From Marine Group I thaumarchaeote SCGC AAA799-O18 (lineage in GTDB: Archaea > Thermoproteota > Nitrososphaeria > Nitrososphaerales > Nitrosopumilaceae), in assembly GCA_000746705.1 (NCBI GenBank), contig JOTC01000005.1, positions 1 to 45,222 on the forward strand: a stretch of DNA of 45,222 nt, in the 5' to 3' direction. Positions 8,473 to 16,166 of the stretch are shown piece by piece (within the stretch, counting starts at the first letter, position 1; the number at the start of each line of letters is the position of its first letter). Made by a program: the position numbers and the translations under genes. Under the pieces are notes generated by a model. That model ran no database searches. It saw nothing but the letters and a program-made list of their open reading frames with translations, and was not told the DNA's origin.

Positions 8473-8928
8473 TTGAACGCAGATGGTATTACCGGAATAT
8501 CACTAGAAACTTTCCCAACAAAAAATATTGACGGTGGTCATATTAATGGGAAATTAACTGTAATTTGGCGAGATTGGGATAATATCTTAAAATTTCACCC
8601 AAAAATGGTTTATGTTTCACATGTGAATCCTCATGAAGTTAAAGGTCCTCACTTGCACACTAAACGTGATAGTTATTTTATTTGTATAAGAGGAAAAGTA
8701 GTTTTCGTGGCAAAAGACAACTCAGGAAATTATCATGAAATTGAATCTAGTGAAGAAAATCCAGTTCTAGTACAAATTCCTAAAAACATCGCATCAGCTC
8801 ACATAAATCTGTCTGATGACACATCAACAGTTTTGGCTTTAGCTGATCCTGCTTGGCGACCAGATGATGATGAAATGAAAAATGTGGCATTTGACGATTA
8901 TGATTGGAAAAAATACAATGTTGAATAA
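8473..8928 (+). CDS. RmlC-like cupin (sugar 3,5-epimerase-like)
   Basis: The 151-residue protein is a single-domain cupin. It has VNPHEVKGPHLHTKRDSYF, containing the paired His residues seen in dTDP-4-dehydrorhamnose 3,5-epimerase-like and sugar isomerase cupins, a G-x-V-x-F strand, and a C-terminal AWRPDDDE segment resembling the RmlC tail. It probably epimerises or isomerises a nucleotide-activated keto-deoxy sugar. The start is TTG at 8473, since no ATG is in frame before residue 49, which would remove the first strands. Its end overlaps the next gene by 11 bp. Confidence 0.65.
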   Translation: MNADGITGISLETFPTKNIDGGHINGKLTVIWRDWDNILKFHPKMVYVSHVNPHEVKGPHLHTKRDSYFICIRGKVVFVAKDNSGNYHEIESSEENPVLVQIPKNIASAHINLSDDTSTVLALADPAWRPDDDEMKNVAFDDYDWKKYNVE

Positions 8929-10327
8929 ATCCACCGATAACTTGAAAATATTTTTGTTTGATTCATCATGTGATTTAAAAGAGTTACAACAAAGTATGGA
9001 AAATAAAAATTCTTTAGTAATAACCTTTGACTATGAATCACATAAATTATTAAATGAAAATAATATTAACCATGAAATTTCTGACATTTATTTAAATCGC
9101 CTTGATTTAGAAACTATTCAAAAAAAATCCTACGAGTTAGTAGAATGGTTTAAAAAAGAAAAATCAAACGAATTAGAATACAAAGGAATAAACATTGGGT
9201 CTATAATGCGAGTTGAATTTAATTACTTTCTTGTCCCATTTTTAAAAAATTTTGTTTCAATAATAAAAATTTGTCAGACAAATGATACTGCGGAATTTGT
9301 GGCTTCTATATCATTATATGAAATTCTAAAAACTTTAACTAATAATGTTAAAAAATTGAATGAAAACTCGGTAACCAAAGAAGAATTCTATTATGACTCT
9401 GTGACAATACCTCTGAAAATAAAAAATCATTCGTTCTCCCTCAAATTATCTAAAAGTAAGTTTTTAAAATTAAAGAATATTTCAGAAAAGTCTATTCATC
9501 TACTATTTGGACCAACTAACTTACACATGAATGAAAAATCAATTTTGTTAGTAGAATTTGATCCCGTTAAATACAGACAGTTTTTTTCGAGTATGTCAAA
9601 GAGTATGTCAAACGTTATTTTATACAACAGAAGACGTCCAGCAATCTGGAATTCTAATTCTTACACTATCATTAAAAAATCAAATTGTAAAATTGCGACA
9701 TTGAATGATTTAGCGGATAAAAATCTAGAAAGAAATGTAAAAGACGGTGAATCTCTTGTTGAAGAAAAAATTTCTTCAGTTCTATTGAATACAGTTTTTT
9801 TCAAATCATTTTTTTCAATTTATAACTATTCATTTTGGCAAATAATAGAAAAAAAATTCAAAAATCTATTGAAAAAAAGGTTTCTTGAGGCTATTAAAGA
9901 AATAGAAATTACAAATAAATTATTTGAAAAATACATATTTTCATCAATAGTTGTTATGTCAGAAATCGGTACAACAGAACAAATTGTTGTAAAACTGGCA
10001 AAAAAGCACTTAATTCCAGTTGTATTACTGCAATTTGGTATGAATTTTGATGATGAAACAGAAGGAACAAACAATATGAATAAGTTTCAGGGAGTTTTTC
10101 CTGTTGATTCTGATGAAGTGATAGTATGGGGTCCTATTGAAAAAAAGCACCAACTAAAAAATGGAGTAAAAGAAGAAAAAATTCAAGTCCTTGGAAATCC
10201 ATTCTATGACAGAATACAGAAAATACGTACTTCCGAAAACAACTACATTCTGTTAGCCACATCTGGACCAGTAATCGAAAATTCTATTGATTTGACTATA
10301 GAAGAAATCGAAAAAAACAACAATTAG
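8918..10327 (+). CDS. Capsule-type glycosyl/glycerophosphotransferase-like protein, N-terminal part (frameshifted gene)
   Basis: This frame encodes about 469 residues from the ATG at 8918. The frame is open back to 8882, but 8918 overlaps the upstream stop in normal operon style. The protein looks like a large GT-B enzyme of the capsule polysaccharide/CDP-glycerol transferase type, with VVMSEIGTTEQIVVKLAKKH and VIVWGPIEKKHQ. The frame ends prematurely in EKNNN directly after the A7 run at 10311-10317. In the next frame the protein continues without interruption (KTTIRKICEVV...KLHPSP) to 10784. A one-base indel in the A run is the obvious break. It may be a sequencing or amplification error, a real mutation, or slippage at the A run. 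Confidence 0.65.
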   Translation: MLNKSTDNLKIFLFDSSCDLKELQQSMENKNSLVITFDYESHKLLNENNINHEISDIYLNRLDLETIQKKSYELVEWFKKEKSNELEYKGINIGSIMRVEFNYFLVPFLKNFVSIIKICQTNDTAEFVASISLYEILKTLTNNVKKLNENSVTKEEFYYDSVTIPLKIKNHSFSLKLSKSKFLKLKNISEKSIHLLFGPTNLHMNEKSILLVEFDPVKYRQFFSSMSKSMSNVILYNRRRPAIWNSNSYTIIKKSNCKIATLNDLADKNLERNVKDGESLVEEKISSVLLNTVFFKSFFSIYNYSFWQIIEKKFKNLLKKRFLEAIKEIEITNKLFEKYIFSSIVVMSEIGTTEQIVVKLAKKHLIPVVLLQFGMNFDDETEGTNNMNKFQGVFPVDSDEVIVWGPIEKKHQLKNGVKEEKIQVLGNPFYDRIQKIRTSENNYILLATSGPVIENSIDLTIEEIEKNNN

Positions 10328-10412
10328 AAAGATATGTGAAGTTGTTACAAATCTAGAAAAAAATCTAATTATAAAATTACATCCTTCACCAGATGAGTTT
10401 GATCCAACTTCA

Positions 10413-10784
10413 TTGGTTAGGGAAATTAATCCCAAAATAAGAGTACGCAAAACTGGTGAAATCTCAAAACTTATTGAGGAATGTGACGTTTTTGTTATGA
10501 TTGATGTTTCTACGGTTATTTTAGATGCACAGTTATTAGGCAAACCAGTAATTAGTGTTCGAGTAAAGGATAGTGGCTACGGTATACCATCAGTACTTGC
10601 ATCAAATTCTTGTCTAATTGCGGATAAGGATAACTTTCAAGAAATTTTAACACGTGTTCTAACAGATTCTAAATATAGGCAAGAAGCTATTGACCGTGGT
10701 TATAACTATGCAAAATCATATGTGGTGAATATAGGAACAGCTTCAGAAAAAATATTAGAACACCTTCATAAAACATGCAATTAA
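10413..10784 (+). CDS. Capsule-type glycosyl/glycerophosphotransferase-like protein, C-terminal part (frameshifted gene)
   Basis: This is the C-terminal half of the gene that starts at 8918. Coding sequence in this frame extends upstream of the ATG at 10413 back to the A7 run at 10311, passing through KLHPSP (His-Pro, donor-site motif) and on to CDVFVMIDVSTVILDAQLLGKPVISV. That last stretch is the classical D-x-S-x-x-x-L-D-A-x-x-L-G-K-P-V motif of GT-B capsule/CDP-glycerol-type transferases. The ATG at 10413 is internal and has no promoter or ribosome-binding logic of its own, so this is not an independent gene. Confidence 0.7.
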   Translation: MVREINPKIRVRKTGEISKLIEECDVFVMIDVSTVILDAQLLGKPVISVRVKDSGYGIPSVLASNSCLIADKDNFQEILTRVLTDSKYRQEAIDRGYNYAKSYVVNIGTASEKILEHLHKTCN

Positions 10785-10821
10785 CATATGCCGTCAGTTT
10801 ATATTTTAATTAAAATTCTAT

Positions 10822-11970
10822 TTACCTATTGAAATTATCATATTGAATTTTTTCCAAGTTTCCATCTTTGTCTTTAATTAGATTACCATTCTTATCGCTT
10901 CTGAACAAATCTTTATTTGTAAATTTATCACATATTTTGTGAAATTCTTCCTCGGTAATTTCAGCTGCCTTTAAAAATTCTTTCAAATACTTTCTGGGAA
11001 TTTTACCCTCATGTTTTTTCACTAATTTCAATCCATCTTCTCTACTAATTCTACCATAACGAATTTCTAATGAGGCGTGATCAGTTGTACGACCAAATCC
11101 ATATTTTATAAATTTAAAATAATCATGAAACACAGTAAAGTAAACATCAAGATTTTCCCATTTATCGTATGTACCTTCTTTCAGTTCATCGTTTTCACTA
11201 AATCCAAGTTTTTTCACAAATTCAAGCTGTTTGAAAATATCCCATTTAATATATGAACCAAGAAAAACACCTGTTACCCCAACTTGATTAATCTCTTCAT
11301 CTGATGGATAAATGTAAGGACGTAAATCTTCTAATTCAAATCCATATTTTACCATATCTTTTGGTTTTATCTTATCTAAGAAATAACCACCATTTTTTTC
11401 ATTCCATTCTCTATCTAAAATTGTATCTTTGTTAATGTCCGTTGGTCGACCATATTCTAATTGAGGATTTTCTCCCCAAATAATTAACGAGATATTATAT
11501 CTTACAGCTATTTGTACTGGAATAGTAAATATTCCTATGTGTTCCGGCCATTGAAAATCTCCAAACTCTTTTAATCCAAATGTAGCAAGTTTCAGATATA
11601 CATTTGGATTTGGTGTGAATTCAACACAATCAACTCCAATTCTTTTCAAATTCGCTAAATTTTTTCTACCAATATCTGTCTGATCATCTGGATGAAAATT
11701 AACTACCAGAGGATTTAATCCAAACTCTTTTTTTATCATATATGTCTGAAATGTAGAATCTTTTCCTCCACTTACTGGAATTATACAGTCATAGTTTGTT
11801 TTATTTTTACTTCTATGTTTATCTAAAATCTTTATGAATTCTTGTCTTTTTTGCTTCCAATCTATTTTTTCTTTCATATCAGCATTAATACACGCACTAC
11901 AAATCCCATTCTGATCAAAGGTTAATTCTGGTTTTGTGTCAGGATAGAGACATCTTACGCAGTATCTCAA
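10822..11970 (-). CDS. N-acetyl sugar amidotransferase (PseA/WbpG-like)
   Basis: The 382-residue protein is an adenine-nucleotide alpha-hydrolase family amidotransferase. N-terminal cysteines YCVRC (Cys4, Cys7) and CSAC (Cys24, Cys27) form a probable zinc site. IIPVSGGKDST (63-73) is the pyrophosphatase P-loop that adenylates the substrate amide. The body (WGENPQLEYGRP and following) matches the N-acetyl sugar amidotransferase family including PseA, WbpG and LegM. These enzymes turn an acetamido into an acetamidino group, using ammonia from HisH/HisF-type partners. Its presence at the end of the nonulosonic acid cluster suggests an acetamidino-modified product. The partner glutaminase is not in the window. 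Confidence 0.88.
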   Translation of the reverse strand: MRYCVRCLYPDTKPELTFDQNGICSACINADMKEKIDWKQKRQEFIKILDKHRSKNKTNYDCIIPVSGGKDSTFQTYMIKKEFGLNPLVVNFHPDDQTDIGRKNLANLKRIGVDCVEFTPNPNVYLKLATFGLKEFGDFQWPEHIGIFTIPVQIAVRYNISLIIWGENPQLEYGRPTDINKDTILDREWNEKNGGYFLDKIKPKDMVKYGFELEDLRPYIYPSDEEINQVGVTGVFLGSYIKWDIFKQLEFVKKLGFSENDELKEGTYDKWENLDVYFTVFHDYFKFIKYGFGRTTDHASLEIRYGRISREDGLKLVKKHEGKIPRKYLKEFLKAAEITEEEFHKICDKFTNKDLFRSDKNGNLIKDKDGNLEKIQYDNFNR

Positions 11971-12082
11971 TTTTCAAACACCAATTATAGATAAGATTTC
12001 AATTTGCTTTGTTAAAGCTTTCTACAGTTTTAGCAAAGCAAGTTGGAATGAAGTAATAGAATTAACATAATTTAGATAGTAA

Positions 12083-12156
12083 GGGCCCGAAGGGATTCGA
12101 ACCCTTGACCTGGTGGTCCGAAGCCACCCGCACTATCCAGGCTATGCAACGGGTCC
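12083..12156 (-). tRNA. tRNA-Arg(TCG)
   Basis: The minus strand folds as a tRNA: acceptor GGACCCG/CGGGCCC, D stem GCAT/GTGC, anticodon stem GGTGG/CCACC with loop CTTCGGA (anticodon TCG), and T arm AAGGG-TTCGAAT-CCCTT. The third acceptor pair is an A-C mismatch, which is unusual. CCA is not encoded. A possible TATA-like AAATATTTA lies about 25-32 nt upstream (12181-12189). The gene marks the boundary of the glycan region. Confidence 0.95.
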
Positions 12157-12187
12157 AAACAAGTAAGAATTTAACTGGTCTAAATAT

Positions 12188-13372
12188 TTGTCTAAGTGTT
12201 TGAAAGTTTCAAAAAAAGTCTCAGGTGTTGAATATGCTATACGTGATATAGTTTCAGCTGCTAAGGATTTAGAAAATCAGGGAAGAGTAATAGACTACCT
12301 AAACATTGGGGATCCAGTTCAGTACGGTTTTCAACCACCGGACAATGTAAAACAAGCCCTAATAGATGCTGTAAAAAACGGTAAAAATTATTATTCTCCA
12401 TCTGAGGGGATTCCAGAACTACGTGATGCAATTGCACAAAAAGAGAATTCGAAGGGTCTGTCAATTGGAAAGGAGAATGTTATAGTTACAAACGGTGTAT
12501 CAGAAGGATTGGACATGGTAATATCTTCCATTGTAGAGGAAGGTGATGAGGTTTTGCTTCCTGGTCCTTATTATCCACCTTATGCGTCGTATGTTAGACT
12601 GCACGGTGGTATACCTGTTGAGTTTGCAGTGGATCTGGAAAATTCAACTCCAGATATTGATGACATAAGAGCAAAAATTACTCCAAAAACTGTTGCTATC
12701 TGCCTTATCAGTCCTAATAACCCAACAGGAGCTGTATTTGAACAAAGTTCGCTTAAAAAATTAATCGATATCGCAAATGAGCATGATCTATACATTGTAT
12801 GTGATGAAATTTATGATCAAATTGTATTTGATGAAAAATTTGTTGGTATTGGGAAAGTTGCTGGTAACTCTCCTGTTATAGTACTTAATGGATTTTCTAA
12901 AGTACACTTGATGTCAGGTTGGAGAATAGGTTACATAGCATTCAACAATTCATCACAATTAGAATTAATTAGAGAAAACTTGCCAAAATTGTCTCGTGTT
13001 AGAATATCAACAAACTATCCGGTACAGTTTGCTGCATTAGAATCACTTCAAGGATCACAAGAGTATATATCTGAATTTGTGTCTGAGCTAAAAAAACATA
13101 GGGACTTTGTTGTAAAACGACTAAATGATATGCCTGGAATTTCATGCTCCAATCCAAAAGGGGCGTTTTATGCATTTCCAAAAATTGAAAACAACCCATT
13201 CAAATCAGATAAGGAATTTGTACTAGAGTTATTGAAGCAGAAAAATGTTCTAACAGTTAACGGCTCTGGTTTTGGAACCAAATATGGCAGTAATCATTTT
13301 AGATTGGTATTTCTTCCAAACATGGAAATCTTGAAGTCTGCGATGAATAAAATAGAAGATTTTATGCACTAA
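12188..13372 (+). CDS. Class I/II aminotransferase (alanine/aspartate aminotransferase type)
   Basis: The 394-residue protein is a fold-type I PLP aminotransferase. It has SPNNPTG (175-181), CDEIYD with Asp206 and Tyr209, and NGFSKVHLMSGWRIGY with Lys238 as the Schiff-base lysine. The family moves amino groups between glutamate and pyruvate, oxaloacetate or similar keto acids. The archaeal AlaA-like branch is the closest by eye. The start is TTG at 12188, giving the usual N-terminus. An AT-rich element (AAGAATTTAA, about 12165-12174) may be the TATA box. The stop overlaps the convergent PPOX gene by 4 bp. Confidence 0.85.
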   Translation: MSKCLKVSKKVSGVEYAIRDIVSAAKDLENQGRVIDYLNIGDPVQYGFQPPDNVKQALIDAVKNGKNYYSPSEGIPELRDAIAQKENSKGLSIGKENVIVTNGVSEGLDMVISSIVEEGDEVLLPGPYYPPYASYVRLHGGIPVEFAVDLENSTPDIDDIRAKITPKTVAICLISPNNPTGAVFEQSSLKKLIDIANEHDLYIVCDEIYDQIVFDEKFVGIGKVAGNSPVIVLNGFSKVHLMSGWRIGYIAFNNSSQLELIRENLPKLSRVRISTNYPVQFAALESLQGSQEYISEFVSELKKHRDFVVKRLNDMPGISCSNPKGAFYAFPKIENNPFKSDKEFVLELLKQKNVLTVNGSGFGTKYGSNHFRLVFLPNMEILKSAMNKIEDFMH

Positions 13373-13770
13373 TACTTCCAAACTGAATATTCTTTTGGTG
13401 TAATCTCAATAATACAATCAGTTTCATCTAAGAGATCTTTTGCAGATTTGTTGTTTAATGTCTTAAAATAACGTAAAAGAATTATTTTTTCTATTCTTGA
13501 TACCTTATTTTTTTCCATAATTAGTTTAGTATCTCCACGTCCCATCACACCAAAAATATCTGGGGAATTTATTCCTATGTCTACACAGAAACTGACTTTA
13601 CTATTATTTTTTATATTTTTTGCTTTTTCAGTTTTTGAATTCGTTCCAATATAGAGTTTTTTTGAGCTGAACAAATACCAAACTGGAACAACGTGTGGAT
13701 TATCATTCTTATCCAAAGTTGCAAGGCGCAATATTTTCTGCTTTTTTAAAAATTCATCGCGTTTTGACAT
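13369..13770 (-). CDS. Pyridoxamine 5'-phosphate oxidase-family (PPOX) protein
   Basis: The 133-residue protein has the split-barrel flavin/F420-binding pattern: ILRLATLDKNDNPHVVPVWYLF at the N-terminus, KLYIGTNSKTEKAKNIKNNSKVSF in the middle and a beta strand with VMGRGDTKLI. Archaeal members use FMN or F420 to reduce small organic molecules. The F420 reductase gene two positions upstream makes F420 plausible. Its start overlaps the membrane protein gene at 13754 by 17 bp, so the two are co-transcribed. Confidence 0.75.
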   Translation of the reverse strand: MSKRDEFLKKQKILRLATLDKNDNPHVVPVWYLFSSKKLYIGTNSKTEKAKNIKNNSKVSFCVDIGINSPDIFGVMGRGDTKLIMEKNKVSRIEKIILLRYFKTLNNKSAKDLLDETDCIIEITPKEYSVWKY

Positions 13771-13990
13771 TTTGTTTCTTATACCCCCATATTATCATAA
13801 ACAATCCAAAAGCAATTGCTCCTAATGAGACTTTTTGAGCATTAATATCTGAATCAAAAAAAAACTGCACAACAAAATCAGGGCTCCAAATTATAATGTC
13901 TCTTACTAGTGTTACCGCAGCTACAACCAAAAATAACACACCCATAGCTGTTAACCAATTTCTTCCGCGACGAGGATACTCTTCACTCAT
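13754..13990 (-). CDS. Small membrane protein with two predicted transmembrane segments
   Basis: The 78-residue protein has an N-terminal Arg-rich segment and two hydrophobic helices (about 13-30 and 54-69) separated by a short polar loop. It ends in a Lys/Arg tail (GYKKQNVKTR), consistent with both ends inside the cell. I do not recognise a family. It overlaps the start of the PPOX gene and follows the F420 reductase gene on the same strand. Confidence 0.65.
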   Translation of the reverse strand: MSEEYPRRGRNWLTAMGVLFLVVAAVTLVRDIIIWSPDFVVQFFFDSDINAQKVSLGAIAFGLFMIIWGYKKQNVKTR

Positions 13991-14014
13991 AATGATTTTT
14001 TTTGCTCAGATATT

Positions 14015-14686
14015 TTAAACAAGTTTAATCCCGGGATTATTCATCTTGTTCTTTATCATTGCATTAATGAGAAGAGGCGTACATATCTCCACCATATATG
14101 CAAGTGAACCAGGTCCAATGTAGATTGGACGGAGTCCATCAATTTCTTGAATAAGACCATTAACGATCTCAACTGAATTTTTATCATCTCCAGAAACAAA
14201 AATGTCATAGTCAAGGATTTTTTTTGGATTTACTAACTTCTTCTCAGAAATTACATGAAACGCAGAAACTAATTTTGTTTTGTCCTTCATGTATTTTTCA
14301 ACCAACTGATGTGAAAATGGTTTGCCAGATTTTATTGGTATGAATTCAAACCCAGCATCCGTCTTTGTCATTGGAACAATTGGTGAGATTACAACACATT
14401 TATCATTAACATTTGGTAACAGCTGTGAGCAAGTTGTATCAATATTTTCATAATGGATAGATAAAATTAGAACTTCTGATTCCTTTGCAACTGAAAGGTT
14501 ATCTTTTCCTGAAATTGTTCCACTTATTTCTCCATAGATCTCTTTTGCGAAGTTAGTATACTCGTTTGCTACAGTAGTCGCACGTTCTGCATCACGTGAG
14601 CCAATCAGTATCTTATGTTTTTTACATAATCTTAACGCAAATCCCTTACCCATTCCTCCAGTTCCTCCAATAATTCCAATTTTCAT
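14015..14686 (-). CDS. npdG: NADPH-dependent F420 reductase (F420H2:NADP+ oxidoreductase)
   Basis: The 223-residue protein starts with KIGIIGGTGGMGKGFALRL, a GxGGxG-type Rossmann loop, followed by IGSRDAERA, which suits NADP(H) through the Ser-Arg pair. SVAKESEVLILSIHYENI and VVISPIVPM match the F420-dependent NADP reductase family. The enzyme transfers hydride between NADPH and coenzyme F420 in the cytosol. The length is typical for the family (about 210-230). It begins the minus-strand group npdG, membrane protein, PPOX. Confidence 0.85.
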   Translation of the reverse strand: MKIGIIGGTGGMGKGFALRLCKKHKILIGSRDAERATTVANEYTNFAKEIYGEISGTISGKDNLSVAKESEVLILSIHYENIDTTCSQLLPNVNDKCVVISPIVPMTKTDAGFEFIPIKSGKPFSHQLVEKYMKDKTKLVSAFHVISEKKLVNPKKILDYDIFVSGDDKNSVEIVNGLIQEIDGLRPIYIGPGSLAYMVEICTPLLINAMIKNKMNNPGIKLV

Positions 14687-14742
14687 GAAGTGCTTCTAAC
14701 AATGTTATTATTATCTTTATTTGAAATTTCAGATGACTATAC

Positions 14743-15351
14743 ATGATCATATTTTTACGCCACGGTCAAGCAGAAAATAATGTCAAGCGGATTCTTGCTG
14801 GACACACTGAGGGTGTTCTTCTAACTAAAACTGGTATAAAACAGGCAGAAAGAATTGCAAAATACCTCAATCCTCTTGACATATCTGCTATCTACTCAAG
14901 TCCAATAGAACGTGCAAAACATACGGCAGAGATTATTGCAGAAAATAATTCATTGGATTATCAATTAGATGATAGATTAATTGAGATAGATATGGGCAAA
15001 TTTACCCTTATGAACTATGATGATATGTTTGCCAAATACGGTAATGTATTTTTGAAGTTTTACGAAAACGATCCTGTAATAACAGAACATGAAGTAGAAT
15101 CGTTTCCACAAGTGCAAAGACGTGTACTTGATATGGTAGATTATGTAATTAAAAAACATGGGAATCAAAATGTGGTACTTGTAACTCATATGGATCCCAT
15201 CAAATCAATTCTTTCTATCGTGTTGGATCTAAAACCAAAAACTCTATTTGAATTGGTTATAGCAAACGCCTCTCTTACAATAATTAAGGAACAGGACCAA
15301 AAACTTTCTCTTTCAGCAATAAACGCAATGAATATTGATCGTTATTATTAA
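14743..15351 (+). CDS. Histidine phosphatase-family protein (phosphoglycerate mutase-like)
   Basis: The 202-residue protein has the RHG motif (Arg6, His7, Gly8), with His7 as phosphate acceptor. It also has SSPIERAKHTAEII (Arg57), Glu81 in LIEIDMGKF and VTHMDP (His149), which complete the catalytic pocket. This is a branch-1 histidine phosphatase. The substrate is unknown and could be a small phosphorylated metabolite. It is divergent from npdG and stands just before the cytochrome oxidase operon. Confidence 0.82.
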   Translation: MIIFLRHGQAENNVKRILAGHTEGVLLTKTGIKQAERIAKYLNPLDISAIYSSPIERAKHTAEIIAENNSLDYQLDDRLIEIDMGKFTLMNYDDMFAKYGNVFLKFYENDPVITEHEVESFPQVQRRVLDMVDYVIKKHGNQNVVLVTHMDPIKSILSIVLDLKPKTLFELVIANASLTIIKEQDQKLSLSAINAMNIDRYY

Positions 15352-15376
15352 ACCTGGTAACTGTAATCTTCCAAAA

Positions 15377-15386
15377 ATTTTAAATT
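15377..15386 (+). promoter_or_regulatory. TATA box of the cytochrome oxidase operon
   Basis: ATTTTAAATT lies about 29-38 nt ahead of the ATG at 15415. It predicts a very short leader. It also argues against the upstream in-frame start at 15385, which would fall inside the promoter. Confidence 0.6.
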
Positions 15387-15414
15387 GTATCGGTCATCCA
15401 TTCAAAACAGCAAA

Positions 15415-15675
15415 ATGAGTAAAATATTTCATTTGTCAATCATCATAGCGACTTTATTCATAATTCCAACTGTTACTTTGTCTTTTGCGGCTGAAACTGC
15501 TGGTGAATATATAGATAGGAAGGCCGAAATTTGGAATCTTTTCTTCCGTATGATGACAGTTGCATTTGTAGTTGGTGGCGTAATAGCTGGAACTATGGTA
15601 TGGCAAGTCTGGAGATTTAGAGAATCTAACCCAAAATCAAAACCTACTCCATATGAAGAGAAGGGTGAGTTATAA
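15415..15675 (+). CDS. Cytochrome c oxidase subunit II, N-terminal membrane part (split gene)
   Basis: The 86-residue protein begins with a signal-like helix (KIFHLSIIIATLFIIPTVTL) followed by a second hydrophobic helix (MMTVAFVVGGVIAGTMVWQVWRF) and a short polar tail. The second helix with its VWRFRES exit resembles the first transmembrane helix of COX2. It is separated by 3 bp from the gene encoding the second helix and CuA domain, so subunit II appears split into two polypeptides. The frame is open back to 15385, but the promoter position supports the ATG at 15415. Confidence 0.65.
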   Translation: MSKIFHLSIIIATLFIIPTVTLSFAAETAGEYIDRKAEIWNLFFRMMTVAFVVGGVIAGTMVWQVWRFRESNPKSKPTPYEEKGEL

Positions 15676-15678
15676 AAT

Positions 15679-16101
15679 ATGGCACATTCAAACTGGGCTG
15701 AATGGATCTATGTTGCAGTAGTAATCGCACTACTAGTCTATGTTGGAGCCGAAGCTTGGAACATTGAACGTATTATAGATCATGCACCAGCAGATGCTGA
15801 AATTATCAAAGTAACGGCTCAACAGTGGTTTTGGAGTTTTGAGCATGAAGATGGCACAAAGGAAGTTGGTGAACTTCATTTGAAAAAGGATCATGCCTAC
15901 AAATTTGAAATTACAAGCAAAGATGTTAATCATAATTTCAACATACCTGAATATGTTGTATTGTTGGATGCAGTTCCCGGAAGAGTCAACACTGTCTGGT
16001 TTTCTCCTACTGAGACTGGCGAATACGATATACAGTGCAGGGAATACTGTGGTTTAATTCATTACAATATGCGCGCAAAACTTTTTGTGGAGGATATCTG
16101 A
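15679..16101 (+). CDS. coxB: Cytochrome c oxidase subunit II, CuA domain
   Basis: The 140-residue protein has one transmembrane helix (about 7-25) followed by an outside cupredoxin domain. The dinuclear CuA ligands are all present: His85, then CREYCGLIHYNM giving Cys120, Glu122, Cys124, His128 and Met131. It accepts electrons from a soluble donor, probably a copper protein in these archaea, and passes them to subunit I. The stop overlaps a tiny downstream ATG (ATGA), with subunit I 55 bp further on. Confidence 0.92.
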   Translation: MAHSNWAEWIYVAVVIALLVYVGAEAWNIERIIDHAPADAEIIKVTAQQWFWSFEHEDGTKEVGELHLKKDHAYKFEITSKDVNHNFNIPEYVVLLDAVPGRVNTVWFSPTETGEYDIQCREYCGLIHYNMRAKLFVEDI

Positions 16102-16166
16102 TGACATTAGATTTAATTTCAGCACAAAAATCATACCAAAATATGGAGTATAAAAAATGGTTCTAG
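16101..16166 (+). CDS. Possible 21-residue leader peptide between coxII and coxI
   Basis: An ATG overlapping the coxII stop (ATGA) opens a 21-codon frame (starting MTLDLISAQK, ending YKKWF) that stops 10 bp into coxI. The overlaps at both ends could couple translation from coxII to coxI, or it may be chance. No family is recognised. Confidence 0.25.
   Translation: MTLDLISAQKSYQNMEYKKWF

Noticed and set aside
98..8485. Shared 10-mer AACGCAGATG at 98-107 and 8476-8485
   Set aside because: Too short to mean more than chance in this base composition; flanks do not match.
8882..8917. Longer start of the glycosyltransferase at 8882
   Set aside because: The 12 extra codons overlap the cupin coding region in another frame; ATG 8918 with an 11-bp overlap is the normal operon arrangement.
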